Shown: piece after piece, positions 13,001 to 28,000 of the stretch
Position numbering within the stretch: position 1 is the stretch's first letter
Layout: every line of letters begins with the position of its first letter
Origin: Pollenia angustigena
Taxonomy: Eukaryota; Arthropoda; Insecta; Diptera; Polleniidae
Direction: 5' to 3'
Length of the DNA: 64,000 bases
Assembly: GCA_930367215.1 (NCBI GenBank)
Contig: OV884056.1
Span: 48,794,308-48,858,307 of the forward strand
Position numbers and translations under genes: made by a program
Notes under the pieces: model-generated
The model's input: only the letters and a program-made list of their open reading frames with translations
Told to the model about the DNA's origin: nothing
The model's database searches: none

Positions 13001-16000
13001 TTAACAACATCTCAAAAATCTAGATCTGAAATTACGGGAATAGTTTGAATACCTTTTCTGATGTTCTCTAAAATGTTTTAGCAACTATAAATTAGGGTGG
13101 GTCGAAAAAAAAATTGTGGCAGTCACCCCCTAGAATGAAAGATATATCGATGAAGTTTCTAAAACAGCAACAACTTTTTTTTGACACGCCCCAAAATACA
13201 GCACTTTTGGTTTTTTTTCATTTAAAGTCCGACCTTATCATATCGAATATCATTGTTCATGGCTTGACAGTGGCTTCGTTTTTGCCTTTGGTGACTTTTC
13301 AATCCGACATCAAACTCTAGGCGCCACTTATGCAATCTCGGATCCATCCCCCAAATGTAAATTTTTTTAACGTGCCAGGAAAGTCCTTGTGAAACTAAGT
13401 ATGCCTAGCTTTTATTATACTCACTTTTATGCCACGCCTCAAAATTTAGCCCCTTTTTTCTTTTTCACATACATGTTACATTTAACCAGGTAGAGCCCAA
13501 AAAAAACAAACAAAAATCCACCAGCGGCTTTATAGAATGAAAGTTATATCTATTAAGTTTCAAGAGCTTACAAAATTTTTTTTGGTTAAAGAAACAGATG
13601 ACTTAGAAAAAACCTTTTACAATTACTGCAAATGCGATATTGTCTTAAATTAGTGGCCTGGAGCAACACGCAGAAAAAAACACAAAAGTGCTCTGGGCGC
13701 CACTTATGCAATCTCGGATCCATCCCCCAAATGTAAATTTTTTTAACGTGCCAGGAAAGTCCTTGTGAAACTAAGTATGCCTAGCTTTTATTATCCCACT
13801 TTTATGCCACGCCTCAAAATGTAGCCCCTTTTTTCACATACATCTTACATTTAACCAGGTAGAGCCCAATAAAAAAGCAAACAAAAATCCACCAGCGACT
13901 TTATATAATGAAAGTTATATCTATTAAGTTTCAAGAGCTTACAAAATTTTTTTGGGTTAAAGAAACAGATGACTTAGAAAAAACCTTTTACAATTACTGC
14001 AAATGCGAGATTGTCTAAAATTAGTGGCCTGGAGCAACACGCCGAAAAAAACACAAAAGTGCTACTGGCATAACTTAAAACAATCCTATCCCTTTCTTAA
14101 GAATTTGTTACAAAGTTCAGCAGGGGCGACATTAAGTTAATGTGCTGTGCATAGATCGATTGCACCTGCCGAGTATCTGACAAACATTTATTAAAGGCAA
14201 TTTAATAGAACGTCGTTGAACCTGAAGGACAATATGCAGCATATTATAAAAAATTTGTTGGCCCTTACTTTAATGAATAGCTGTCTATATTTTTCATATA
14301 CATTTTTTAGAATTTATTCTAGCATTTATTTAGCATTTTTTGGTATTTTTTTTTTACGAAATCTAGAATTTTTTCCTTAAAAAGTTTTGGCAACTTGGAC
14401 TATAAAAATTTAAATGCGTTGGGCTGACAACGAATAATAAGCAAACTGTCAGCATGGTGGGCGGGCTAGGTCATAGAGTAGTGAATTCCACCTCAAGCTA
14501 CCCTACAATCATCAACCACTTCTCAATTCTTTCTTCTCTCCCTCTTACTCCGTAGGTCATATAATTTATTCATGCTACGAATTTAATATAATTCCCCCTT
14601 TTGCCAATGGGAACATTACACAACCCTCCCCATCCGACGAGCACAGTCGAATCTATTAGGTAGCCTCGTTCCCAAACTTAGCATACCCAAACACAGAATC
14701 GTTACAGGAGATTTTTGTTTATGTTTGTTCTAAAAACTCCAAAGCTACTGAATCGATTACCCTGCAGGACTTTCCTGATAAACGGGCCCTTAACATAGGC
14801 AACAAGTATTTGTAAAATTTCAAGTGGGTTTGGTACCTCCCATAAAAAGACAATATAGTCTTCTTTATATATCCTTCTCCATTAAAAGTTTTTTCATTTG
14901 GTACAAATTATATACAACATTTGTCAAGAAGTAAGATGGTCTGAAAAAGTGGGCGTGGCAACTTCGATTCAAAAAAAAATATATATATTTCTTTATTTCT
15001 GGAAAACGGTTACAGTAAAAGTTTTTGAGTTTACAACAAAAAGCTCCATATGCATCACCGTTGACAGAGATTGGAATACCAATGTCATGTTCATGTCCGC
15101 ACATTAAAATAACTGCGATATACACGCTGTGTCAACACAATTGATTGTTGAATTGAAAAATTAAATTTAATTGTTTGGTGCTGATTGTGCATTTATGGTT
15201 CTTATATTAAAAACCCCAAGTTTTCTTAACAAAATATGCTGACAAAAAAATACAAACAAAAAAAAAACAATATAATTATTATTATATTAAAGCTAATTCC
15301 GCGCCACTCTGTACTTAAGAGAATATGATGGAAGATGGTAATGATAATAAGACAGAAATGTAATAGGAAATCATACGGAAATCAAGGAACACCTGCTACA
15401 AAGAATAAAATTGGGAAATAAGGAAAGAATAAAAGAGGAAGTGAGGTAGGAAATAGAAAAGGACAGGAAAAAGAGTAAATAAAAATAAAATATGTAAAAA
15501 AGGCGTGAGATAGGTAACACTGCATAAAATGGCATAGGGACTATGTAAGGAAATTGGATAGAGAATGGTAAAAAAAATTGCAGTAAACTGCGAATGGGAT
15601 GAAATTAGAGTTTGCTTAAAACCTTAAAAATGTGAAACCGCGGTTTCGGTTTTAAAATGATTAAAACCGGCCGGTTTCGGTTCGGTTTTCGGTTTTAAAA
15701 ATATCAAAGTTAAATTCTTACATAAACATATATATTTTTTTTTTGCAAGTTTTTTAATTGTTTCAGTTCAGGTACTTTTATTCGCCCTTAAGTGTATACC
15801 TGGGCCTGGCCAGGCAGTTTTTGACTTTTTCTAGTTTTTTTTTATATAATTATTAAGTATATTAGAACGAAACTTTATGTATTCCATATTGTATCCACCT
15901 GGGCCTGGTCAGGCCCTTCCCTATAATAAATTTCAAGGGCCGATGTTGATTTTGAATAAAACACAAACTATTTAGGAAATTATTGTAATTTTATTTTATT

Positions 16001-19000
16001 ATGATATATTGGTATTACTCAATTATGTATGGAACAAAATATCGGCCAAATGGGCGCCGCGACCACGGCGGCACACCTCCATCCGATGGTCCAAATTTTC
16101 GATGACCCTGAGGCATTATGGAGGTTCTATGCCGTTAATGTGCCGAATTATCTCATCCTTTAGCTCTTGAATTGTTGCTGGCTTATCGACGTACACCTTT
16201 TCTTTCAAATAACCCCAAAGAAAAAAGTCCAACGGTGTCAAATCACATGATCTTGGCGGCCAATTGACATCGCCATTACGTGAGATAACACGGCCATTGA
16301 ATTTGTTGCGCAAAAGAGCCATTGTTTCGTTAGCTGTGTGGCAAGTGGCACCGTCCTGCTGAAACCACATATCGTACACATCCATATCTTCCAATTCGGG
16401 CCATAAAAAGTTCGTTATCATCTCACGATAGCGAACACCATTCACAGTAACTGCCTGACCGGCCTCATTTTGGAAAAAATACGGCCCGATGATGCCGCCA
16501 GCCCATAAACCGTACCAAACAGTCACTCTTTGTGGGTGCATTGGTTTTTCGACAATCACTCTTGGATTGTCATTCGCCCAAATGCGGCAATTCTGTTTAT
16601 TGACAAATCCACTGAGGTGAAAATGTGCCTCGTCACTGAAGATGATTTTCTTCGAAAATTTATCATCCACTGTTGCCATTTCTTGCCACCATTCTGCCCA
16701 TTCACGACGTTTGGAATGGTCAAGAGGCTTTAGTTCTTGAGCCAATTGCACCTTGTAAGCGTGTAAATGCAAGTCTTTATGCATAATGTTCATCAACGAC
16801 GAGCGTGAGAGGTGCAATTGTTGGGCACGACGACGAGTTGAGGTGGACGGCTCTTCAGCCACACTATCGCGAACAGCAGCAATATTTTCTGCAGTACGAG
16901 CTGTACGAGCATGCACTGGTGTTCTCACATCACGAAGTGCACGATATGCATTTTGATTTGAACGCCCATTTTCATAATAAGTCTGGATAACTTTAACACG
17001 TTGTTGGATTGTGTATCTCTCCATGGTTCAAATTGATTAAGTCTGAAATAGAGAAATGTCAAATAAAATTCGGAAAAAAACTTGGCGTTTAGGTGTGGTT
17101 CACATTCAACATCGGCCCTTACAATTTAACCACCCTTTATATGTACTGCAGTATATAAAATCAAAATGAAACGTTTCAAAAGGCATACACAACACATAAG
17201 AATTCTTCCTTTTCTGTTTTTTCGAAAAATTATTTTATTTCCCAACAAAATGTTCCTGCTATAGCCATAAAACTCCATACATATAAAAGTAATCCCAGCC
17301 TTGCCCAGGGGTTCGTTAGTGTGAGTTTTTTCTATAGCCACAAGAAACTCCATACAAAATTCAAGTGGCCCAGGTGCCACTTATGCCTCACAAATAAGGT
17401 GTGTACTTAAGAGTTATAAAGATAACATTTGTTCTTCTTAGTACTTATTTTGAATTTTAAGAATTTTGAAATACCTTGTCATTGTTGAAGGCTGTTATGT
17501 ATAAAGTTTTTGTATATTAAGTACGAGTATGATGTTTAATTTGCAATTTCTTTAAGTTTCGGTTTTTAGGCATTTAAAACCGCGGTTTCGGTTTCGGTTA
17601 AAACCGAACAGCAATCCCTAGATAAAATGGAATTAAGAAAAGATTACAAAGTGTTAGAGAAAATGCAAAAGGTTATAGGATACGATAGGAAAATAAAACT
17701 GAGAACATAATTTGAAAGAAAACGGTAAATAAAATAAAAAGGAAATTGAAATAAGAAATTGAATAGAACAGTAAATAATAAAACAGCAAATTGGAATTGA
17801 TTAAGAAAATTGTCCAATTCACAAGCTCTGTCGTGTTGCTTATCGTTTAAAAAATACGGGTTTTGTTTTCTCCTTCTTTACTAAAAGTTGACATTCCGAC
17901 TATTTGATACCATGAAATTTAACCAGGTATGGCGGTTTTTATTTGATGTCAATTGGTAGGGTGGTCCAAATAAAATTGAGGGAACTTGGCACGTCATACG
18001 GAAATCTTATTAATAGTAAATTTTGTATCCCAAAAATAGCTTTGATAAAACGCACGATGTAAATTGAAAATAAAACTAAATTTTTTCAGAAAATTATCTT
18101 AATATTATTTATAATGATAGAAGGATCTAGACAATCATGTGTGAAGCTAAATATCAGTCAAAAGCTCGCCTTGGCCTCGGTGGTATACCTCTATCTGATA
18201 GTCCATATTTTCAATGACCTTGACACATAATTAAGGTTAAATGGCGGTTATCTGCTAAATTATCTGATCCTTTAGCTATTTAAATATCCCTTAAGAAAGA
18301 AGTCTAAAGGAGGCAAATCACATAATTTTGGCAGCTAATCAACATCGCCACGACGTAAGATAACACGGCCATTGAATTTCTCGCGCAAAAGAGCCATCGT
18401 TTTGTTGGTTGTGTGGGAATTGGCACCTTCCTGTTTGAAGCACAAATCTTCTAGGTCCATATCCCCCATTTCTGGCCGCAAAAAGTCCGCTTTCATCTTG
18501 CGATAGCGGACACCGATCTGATTTTCGAAGAAGTAAAGCCCGATGATGCCGCCCGCCCCTAAGCCGCACCAAACAGTCGCTCTTTGTGGATGCATCGGCC
18601 TTTCAACAACACTCGTGGATTCTCATTTATCCAAATGCGGCTATTCTGCCTATTAACGAATTAACTGAGGTGCAAGTGTGCCTCGTCGCTGAAGATAATG
18701 TAGATTTGTAAGCTTTGAGAAACAGGGCCCTGGTACGAATTCAAAATTTTCAAAACACATAAAAATCAATCGTTGAATGAGACAATACATTTGTATGAAA
18801 ATTAACAACAACAAAAATACAATATTATATAATTATACGATTATACAACGAATACGACGTTACTTCGAGCTTGTGAATTGGACAAATGTACTGAACTAAA
18901 ACTCCAATGAAAATGTACATTAAGCAAACGAATTACGTTTATTAAAATATTTTCGTTGGCTCAACGAATTATTCGTTAACATAATGAAAATTTTATTTTT

Positions 19001-22000
19001 ATTAGGTATTATTGTCATTATATTAACAAATAATTCGTTGAACCAACGAAAATATTTTAATAAACGTAATTCGTTTGCTTAACGTACATTTTAATTGGAT
19101 TTTGGTTCAGTGTGTTAGGGAAGGAAATTGGGGACGAATTAGTAAATTGGATAGGCAACGGAATATGCTATAAGCTACGTAATTGGATAGAAAATAGAAT
19201 TGAAATAGAGAATTAGAGTGGAATAAAATGGAATGGGAAGATTGGAATAAAAAATGGGTTGACGGGAATGGGATAGACGAAGTGATTGATAAAAGTGACA
19301 GGGAATAAAGTTAGCGATACGGAGTATAAAACGAGGGAACTTGATATCTTGATATTGGGTTTGGAGAAAGAAAAAAATTGGGATTGAGTATGTGTTGGCG
19401 TATGGAATAGAAAATATCAATTATTTACGAAAATATGACAGTGAATAAAACTGGGGTAGAAATTATGCTGCAAGGGAATAGGATATCTTGTGAGATACGT
19501 TATTAGACAAGTAATTGTATAGAAAATGAAATGGGTATACTAAATAAGATTGGGATAGGGAATGGGTGAGCAAATCGGTAGGGGCATGGGATAGAAAATA
19601 TGATTTGACTAATTTAATATGACAAAGAATAAAACTGGTGGTAGAAATTATGTTCCGAGGGAAATAGATAACTTGTGAGACAAGTTGTGACATACGTTAA
19701 TAGCTTTAAAACAGAATTGGGATAAAGAGTAAAAATGGGATAGGGAATGGGTTGGCGATTGGAAAAGAAAATATAAACTAATTAAGAAAATATGACAGGG
19801 AATAAAATTTGTTATTTTAAGAGAGACGTTATGCAACACTTAGTTGGAAAGAAAATGGAATTTGGATAGAAAATAAAATCAAAATAGAAAATTGGTTGGC
19901 TGATGGAATAGATAATACAAATTGATTGGGAAAATATGACAGGCGGGAAAAATACGCTATGAGATGCATAATTGGATAGAAAATGGAATAAGGATAGAGA
20001 ACAGGATTAAGGCAAGCAATGGGTTGGCGAATGGGATAGAAAATCTTATAGACAATGAAATATTAAATGTTGTAGGAAATTGATTAAAGAAAGATGGGAT
20101 ATGGTAAAAACAATATTACTTCCGCATATGACAATTTGCATCCCTGATGATTTGTGCAATCTTCTGTCCAACCACTTTGCTCTGCCTGAATTCATATAAG
20201 ACTTTAATTTTGGTAAAAACTAACTTTCTTTAATAATATTTTGAAAGCAAACATTTTTTTTAAATGCTTATAAAAGAGTATTTATAAAAATTTAAGCAAC
20301 ACTTATACTTACATCATTTGCAATATGTTTGTGGTTGGTAGATGTATTAAATCTGGTATTTTAGTTAAACCACTGTTTATGATGCGTCTGAAAATTAAAC
20401 AAAAAAAAATAAACTTTATTTAAAACAAATAAAGAAATTTATTACGCAGCAAAATACACTTTAAGTTAAATGAAAAAACTTATTAACTTATACATAAACA
20501 AGAGTATAAAGAAAAAAGTCTGTGTTGTATAGAAAAAAGAATTCTGCAAATTTTTTACATTTTAAAACCATAACAAGCTACTTTACATGTACAAAACTGC
20601 AATTTTCTAAATAATATTCTTCTATTAACATTTTCAGTTTTCTTCATTTCATTGGAAAAGAGTAAATATTGTTGTACTGCATTTGATGTTAAAGGGAATG
20701 AAAAAAGAATATATACTGAATCCTTTATTTATAATTTTTTTCCTGCCGCTACAGTATAAGCAGGTAGTTTTTTAAATGTAACAGTATCGCACAGTGGCGT
20801 TGCAGTTTGAAAATATAAACTTTAAAAATAATTTTTCTGATTTTCGTATTCGCTCGTTTTTTGATTATTTTACTATGATTCTGTACGTGGCCAAAATTAT
20901 CAAGCTCGTATGTGAAAAACCTTCCGCTAATATGTTGTTTAAAGTGCCATGCATTTGTTTCACTTGCACGAGATTTTGCCATCTCACATCCTTCTTAGCC
21001 CATTAATTAAGATGTTTCTTAAATTTTAATCGAATTTATCAATAAATTATCTAAAGCAGCTTCCAGGTTGAATATTTAAAAAACTTTTACGGCCATTTTC
21101 ATCAAGTTCGGTTATAACAAACCAGTGTTCGAAAATAAACACTTAATATCGTTTTTTAATGTTCGGTTCGGTAGATTTGTGGAAAACACAAACGCTAATA
21201 GTGTTTGTGTAGAAAATCATTAAAAAAAACAACGGTTCCCTGTTAGTCATCTTTCGAACACAAAAATATTACTGTTTTTATCAAACTCAACAAAAGATGT
21301 GAACATTTAATTCCGTTCGGTTTTTTTTTTAAATCCAAAAACTTCAAAAAACAAAAACAAAATACACACACGAAAAAAACATTATAGAACATTAAAATAT
21401 AATGTTTGTCTAAAGTATCACTGCAATTGTTCTGTTTTTTACCGAACAACCGAACATTATATGTTCGGTTCTTTCTTGAAAATAGTTACGAACGGTATTA
21501 AGGGTTGTGTATGTCTACACAATCACTAAAAACATAGATATCGTTCCTGGGTGTGTGAGCCGAACGTTAAATAATGTACTGTTTATTTTCGAACACTGTA
21601 ATAAACTATCGGTTATAGCTGTCAAAACATATTGGTAACCGGAACTTCAATTGAAAGTTAGTTTTAACCGATCTTGGTGAAAATGGGGGTTAGTCTATTT
21701 TACACCACTGTATGCGGGTGATTGTTATTTGTACGTGCAAAAGTGTAGGTGTAATGCTCAACAAAAGCATAAATAATAGTTTGTGTAAATATTATTTTGT
21801 AAGCACAGTGAGGACAACAATTAAATACAGTTTAGGTAAGAAAAATTAAATAAAAAAAAATTCTGTATGTCCATTGAAATCTATTTGCAACTCTTTAAAA
21901 GTGAAATTGAAAAAATGCGTTTTATTTCACTTAGAACATTTCAAACTTTATAATTGACTAGAAGCTCCTTAAAATAAATTTTATAGAAACAAATTTTACA

Positions 22001-25000
22001 AATTTACACTAAATTTACATAATGAATTTTATGACGTCCAATGTCATTTTTTTGTTTGGTAGCAAGCGGTGTAGAGAAGAAAGAGGGGTAGAAAAATAGA
22101 CATAATTTCTGTTTTCTCTTCCTCTTTCTTCTCTACACCGCTTGCTACCAAACAAAAAAATTACGTCCAAAATTGGACGTCATAAAATTCATCATGTAAA
22201 TTGAGTGTTAGTATCACAAAAATTTTATCAAATAACAGCAATCAAGTACCTGCGTTAGCACAAGACAGAATTAAAAAAAACATCTCCACTTTCTGAGTAT
22301 TTTTTTTTTTTTTTTTTTTTTTTTGTAAAACTTACACCAATAACTTTAAATATTGTTTGCACAGAATGTGTGTTCAGCACATGAATTAGCTTGAACAGCA
22401 GATAATACAGATGGAAAAATGAGAGATCAACAAGTACTTTAGTACTGTTCATACATGAACAAAAGGTACAAAAAACAAAAATACACGTGGGCAATTACAT
22501 TAATTTTAATGAACAATTTAATCAACATTTGGTTGAAGCAGACTTTTATAACTCTACTAGATGACCCGTGCGAATATTTCGTACCGTAATTTTTATCAAT
22601 GAAAATATTAATTTTTCAATTTCTAATTATTTTTCGTCATTAGTGTTAGAAATAAGCTTTAAAATGAGATATCATTCATTAAATTTGATGCGGTGGTATG
22701 GGAGATATTTGCAACCGACGAAAAAAAGTGCTTTAGAAATAATATATATGATATTTTAACTAAGACACACAGTTTTATGTGACACAAAAACAAACAAAAA
22801 ACAAAATCAATATAAAAATTTTGACTGCATTTGGAAAAGGAGAAATTTTCACCTTTCGCTTTTGTCATTTCGTTTTTAATTTCGACCAAATTTATCCTAT
22901 TTCGACCCAATAAGAGATATATATTCTGGGTCCTTATGAGTTTGTCCGTTGAAATGGGTTAACCGAAAACCCCAGATATGATGGGGACAAGTTAGATACA
23001 CAGTTATGTCACATATAGTCCAGAATTTTTTGCTATTAAAATTCAACCCGAACGGTCCACAAATGGCTAAGATATGAGCGCAAAAATTCCTTGTTGGTGT
23101 TGTTTTTTACAGTTTTGTTTGTTTATCCTGAAAACGGTAGAGAGCACGATTAGAAGAGTGGGCGTGGCAATTGTTAAACGAAGACCTTATGGATTTCTGT
23201 AAATCTGTAGAACGGCAGAGCCAAAGTTTCTAAATTAGTTACCACCATCTTGGTTATCAAAATACAACATCTTATTAAATCTTGGCGGGAGTGGAAAAGT
23301 GAGTGTGGCAGAAAACAGGTTTATTTATAATGGGTGATTTTTTAAGAGCTATGGAACAGTTTAAAAAAACACATAAAATTCAGAAAAATTCATGAAATCT
23401 TTATTTGAATCGATAGTACGGTCCATAAAATTTAATGTTTGAAGATTTTTTCATGCAAATGTTGACCGTGACTGCGCCTCAAATGGTTCATCCGCTTGGT
23501 ATACTCTTTCCAACATTTCGGCCGGTATCTCATGAATAAATGCTTCAATGTTGTCTTCTAATGCGTCAATTGAAGCGGGCATGTGTGTATAGACATGAGC
23601 TTTAACATAGCCCCACACAAAATAGTCTAAAGGCGTTAAATCGCACTATCTAGGCGGCCAATTAACCGGTCCCGAACGTGAAATAAAATGTTCATCGAAC
23701 TCGCCTCCTAATAAGTCCATTGTTAAACGTGCTGTGTGGCATGTGGCACCGTCTTGTTGAAACCACATGTCATGCAAGTCAAGCTCTAGCATTTTGGGCA
23801 AAAAAAAGTTGGATATCATCTCACGGTAGCGCTCACCATTCACAGTTACGTTACGGTTCGCATCATCTTTGAAGAAGTACGGTCCAATGATGTCACCAGC
23901 CCATTAACCGCACCAAACTGTGACTTTTTCTGGACACATTGGTAGCTCTTGCAATGCTTCTGGCTGATCTTCACTCCAAAATCGACAATTCTGCTTATTA
24001 ACGTACCCATTGAGCCAAAAATGAGCTGACCATAAAATGGAAGAAGCGCGCGATAAACTTTCTTAACAGAGCACGCATTTTGATAATAAAATTCAATAAT
24101 TTGCAAGCGTTGTTCGTTCGTTAGACGATTATGGTTTAATTATAGACCAAACTGAAGATTTTTGACAGTAAAACAAAACACGAAACGTGCGTCAGCTCTT
24201 TAAAGCAGTGTTGCCTAAAAGATAATAGCTTAAAAAATCACCCATTATCTAATGAACGGTTAGAGAAAAATTTGGTAGACAAAGTTATGTTAGCAACACA
24301 AAACCTCTCTTACAAAATGGGTGGGACTAGAGAAGTGGGCGTGGCAACCCCTGTACAAAGACATAATAGATTTCTGTATATCTGGATAACGGCAAAAGAA
24401 AAAGTTTCCGAATTAGGTACAAGCATCTTGGTTATCAATTCACAACATCCGACGATATTTGTGTTAAGTGAGCGTGGCACATAATACATCTATTTATATC
24501 TAAAGAACGATATTAATATAATTTTGTGGTATCATCGCATTATGATGACTGGTATATAAGACACGGCATAGCCAAATGTAGCACGCTCACTTGGTTTTTG
24601 TTTCTTAATCATGTCTATTTTAAAATTCGCTTCGAAGGAGTGAATATTTACATGAAAACAAAATTTATGAAAATTGTTATTGTTATCTAAACACTTTTAA
24701 AAACGCGATTCTATTTCTTTTAAAAATTGTAAATATTTTTGATAAACAAAAACAATTTTTGTTAATTTGTTTTTGTTTTCTTGTTGTAAATTTCTACTGC
24801 ATCGACGCGTATTTTAGGTTAGCCATGAATTTGTCTCTGTTAAATTTGTTTTCTCCTATTAACGAGATAAAAGCAAAAGTCAATACAACAAAATACCGAA
24901 GTATTAACTCGTGTCCTCTAAAAATAACCTTAACATACAAAAAAATTTATTTTTTCAAAGAGTCTTTAAAATTATTAGGTTTATTTAAATTTCTTCTTAC

Positions 25001-28000
25001 TTTTGTTTACTTAGACAATATTATTTCATAAATATCAATGAAATTTTCCATAAAATGGTTAAGAATAATTTTTATGTATGTATGTTAATATTTTAATATT
25101 TTATACAGAAAATTATTATGTAAGTATGTCTAAACGACATCATTAGTCTACCACAAGTGGAAACGGTATATGTGACGCGAAAAATGAAAAGGGACCTAAG
25201 GGTTTTGCCATTTTAAAGATTTAAATACGTGTATCTTTGGTGTACCATCACTGAGCGTGTTGGTATTGGTCTCATTTGAAAGCGACACATCTCAACCTTG
25301 TTGGCCAACCTTGAAAACGCGCGTAGGTCATCCCTACCTCTTGTTTTGTACAGTTGGTTTTTACTATTCCCTTTACCTTACTGGCTCCTTTCTCAATGCG
25401 CTGTCACATATGTATGTACATTATTTTTTCATTACCAGGGAAACCAAAAATATGCAATTGCATGTTTTTCCGGTGGCATGTCATAACGTCCAGTGTCATA
25501 GTGTCATAACGTCCATCAAAGAAATGTCATAGCGTCCGCGGACGTTATGACACTTTGTAGAGTGTCATAATGTCCACAACATGCTTACAAACTAAAACAA
25601 GTACCGGCTTCGCTAACTAAAGCTTCTCTGCACACTCGGCCTTCGGCCGGGCGCAAGGATTTGCTCCTCTATGGTATAACAAACACCGGCTTCGCTAACT
25701 AAAGCGTCTCGGCATAGCCGGCCTTCGGCCGGGCGCAAGGATTTTCTCCTCTATGGTATAACAAAACCGGCTTCGCCAACTAAAGCTCCTCTGCACAGCA
25801 GGCCTTTGGCCGGGCGCAAGGATTTTCTCCTCTATGGTATAAAAAAAACCGGCTTCGCTAAGTAAAGCTTCTAAAATCTGCCTTGTTTCTGAACGAAGGC
25901 CGACTACGCAGAGAAGCTTTAGTTAGCGAAGCCGGTTTTTTTATACCATAGAGGAGAAAATCCTTGCGCCCGGCCGAAGGCCGGCTACGCCGAGACGCTT
26001 TAGTTAGCGAAGCCGGTGTTTGTTATACCATAGAGGAGAAAATCCTTGCGCCCGGCCGAAGGCCGGCTGTGCAGAGAAGCTTTAGTTAGCGAAGCTGGTA
26101 TTTGTTATACCATAGAGGAGAAAATCCTTGCGCCCAAAAGTGTTTTCGTTATATATTTAATATATACACCCAGAGCAGCAAAACTATTTTTAAAAAGTTT
26201 TTAACATATTATGTTTAATTTAACCAAATCATTGTCACCGACAACCATATTATGGTTAAATTAGTTTCTTTAAAAATAGTTTTGGTGGGTGCGACCATAA
26301 TAAAACATGTTTTCTCTGCGCATATGCAGATCTTGTTTTGTATTTAACTTCTTTAGTAATTATGGACACTGTGACACTTTTGAAAATGTCATAATGTCCA
26401 TTTGCAAAGTGTCATAATGCCCACGGACATTATGACATTTTCAAAAGTGTCATAAAGTCCATGGACACTGTGACACTTTTTGGAGTGTCATAACGTCCAT
26501 GGACACTATGACACTGGACGTTATGACATGCCACCGTTTTTCCTTGTACTACCAATAAAGGCAAAAACAATGGCCCATATTCATAGTCAAAAATAAAGTC
26601 GACTTTAAAGCAATGTTATTGACATTATTAAAAGCCGGTTTTTACCTAAAGTCGACTTTATTTTTGACTATGAATATGGGCTAATATATTTATCCTTAAA
26701 AAGATTTCTGTATGACGTGCTTAGTTCCCAATTTTTCATATTTGATAAAGACACTGAGGTTTATTGTTGAGGGCAAGTTAGCTTCTATGCTACAATTCGA
26801 GTCGGAAAAAAGCCAACCAATTGTAGGGGAATGTTAGAAAAGATAAACTCACTGTTTATTGTTGGTGTTTTGTTTAAGCTTTGATATTGTTACAATTAAG
26901 ACTTATTCGCGTTAGGGTTTTATTTGTATAATATTTTTGGCTTTTCTAAAATCTTTGGAAAAGGTTTCCTGATGAGCTGGCCTAAGCAACCAGTGAAATG
27001 CGCATAGAAACTAGCTTTTCCTCAACAATAAATTTTCAGTGTATCTAGCAAATATGAAAAATTTGGAACTTAGCGCGTCATACAGAAATCTTTTTAATAA
27101 TAACTTTTGTATTCCCAAAAATAACTTTTATAATATATTTATCCGTTTTAATGAACTTTGGCATAGATTTGTAAGTGCATATTTTGTGCATCTTTTACCC
27201 TTTGGAGCATTTTTTGCATAATTTAGTTAAAAGAGCCATTTTGCAGAATTTTTTTTAGTTTTTAGCTCATTTTTTGCCTTTTTGAGTCATTATTTTAACA
27301 ATTTTCAACGTATATTTTCAAATTTTTATTGCATTTTAATGCGCATAAAACGTATTTTTAAGAGCATATTTCGGGTTTCCCTGGTAATAATTAACAAACA
27401 AAGAAGTCACCAAAGCATTGATTGACACCTTTTTGTGATCGAAGCTTAGAGAGGTTGGAAAAAAGACTGAACTAGTCTAGTCCCCCCTTAGGATTAGAGA
27501 TTAGTTGAAAATAATACGAAAAACATATTTTCTATTAATTTTTTGCCACGCCTTTTATTTTTTTGTATACTGAGTGGCCATTTTAAATCTGACATCAAAT
27601 TTTGGGCGCCACTCACGCCATCTCGACGCCTCCCAATTGTTTGCTCGTTGCAGCAAATCCCTTCTAATACTTTTTACGTCCAGCTTTAATAACAATAACT
27701 TCAATGCCACGCCCCTTTTCGATTATATCAATGGAGTCTCTAAAAATAATTTTTTCCACCCCTTAAAATGGAGCACTTTTTGTAATATCCCTGCGGGAAA
27801 TTTGTGGCAATTGGTCCAACAGACTGGTCCTGGGAGTTGTGAAAATAGAACAGGTACAAAAAGAAAGAACTCATGACCATCACGGACTACTTTGGTGTCA
27901 GTTCGCTTCCCTCTAGGGATGATATATACTGCCGTTTAAAGTCCGATTTTACCGTAACGCATATCGTTGTTTATGGCTTGCCTGTTACTTAATTCTTGAT

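Larger units (their letters stand above)
15340..20115. repeat. Purine-rich satellite split by three inserts
   Basis: The plus strand at 15340-15620, 17620-17810 and 19115-20115 is nearly all A and G, made of GGATAGAAAATGGAAT-like phrases. GACAGGGAATAAA recurs near 19296, 19437, 19619, 19793 and 19937, giving an irregular period near 145-180 bp. The three blocks look like one array interrupted by the mariner-bearing insert (15620-17615), the 17810-18885 element and the 18890-19111 MITE. Confidence 0.75.
22905..24600 (+). repeat. Dispersed repeat R1, copy interrupted by a mariner
   Basis: 22905-23329 and 24246-24600 carry R1 motifs in order: GGGTCCTTATGAGTTTGTCC, CATATAGTCCAGAATTTTTT, AGAGTGGGCGTGGCAATTG, AACGGCAGAGCCAAAGTTTC, and, after the mariner, TCTAATGAACGGTTAGAG and AGAAGTGGGCGTGGCAAC. 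The mariner lies exactly between the halves, so R1 was there first. The GTGGGCGTGGCA block occurs twice, pointing to an internal duplication. Confidence 0.8.

Noticed and set aside
16530..16990. Plus-strand ORFs inside mariner copy 1, also seen reversed in copy 2
   Set aside because: Antisense shadows of the transposase frame.
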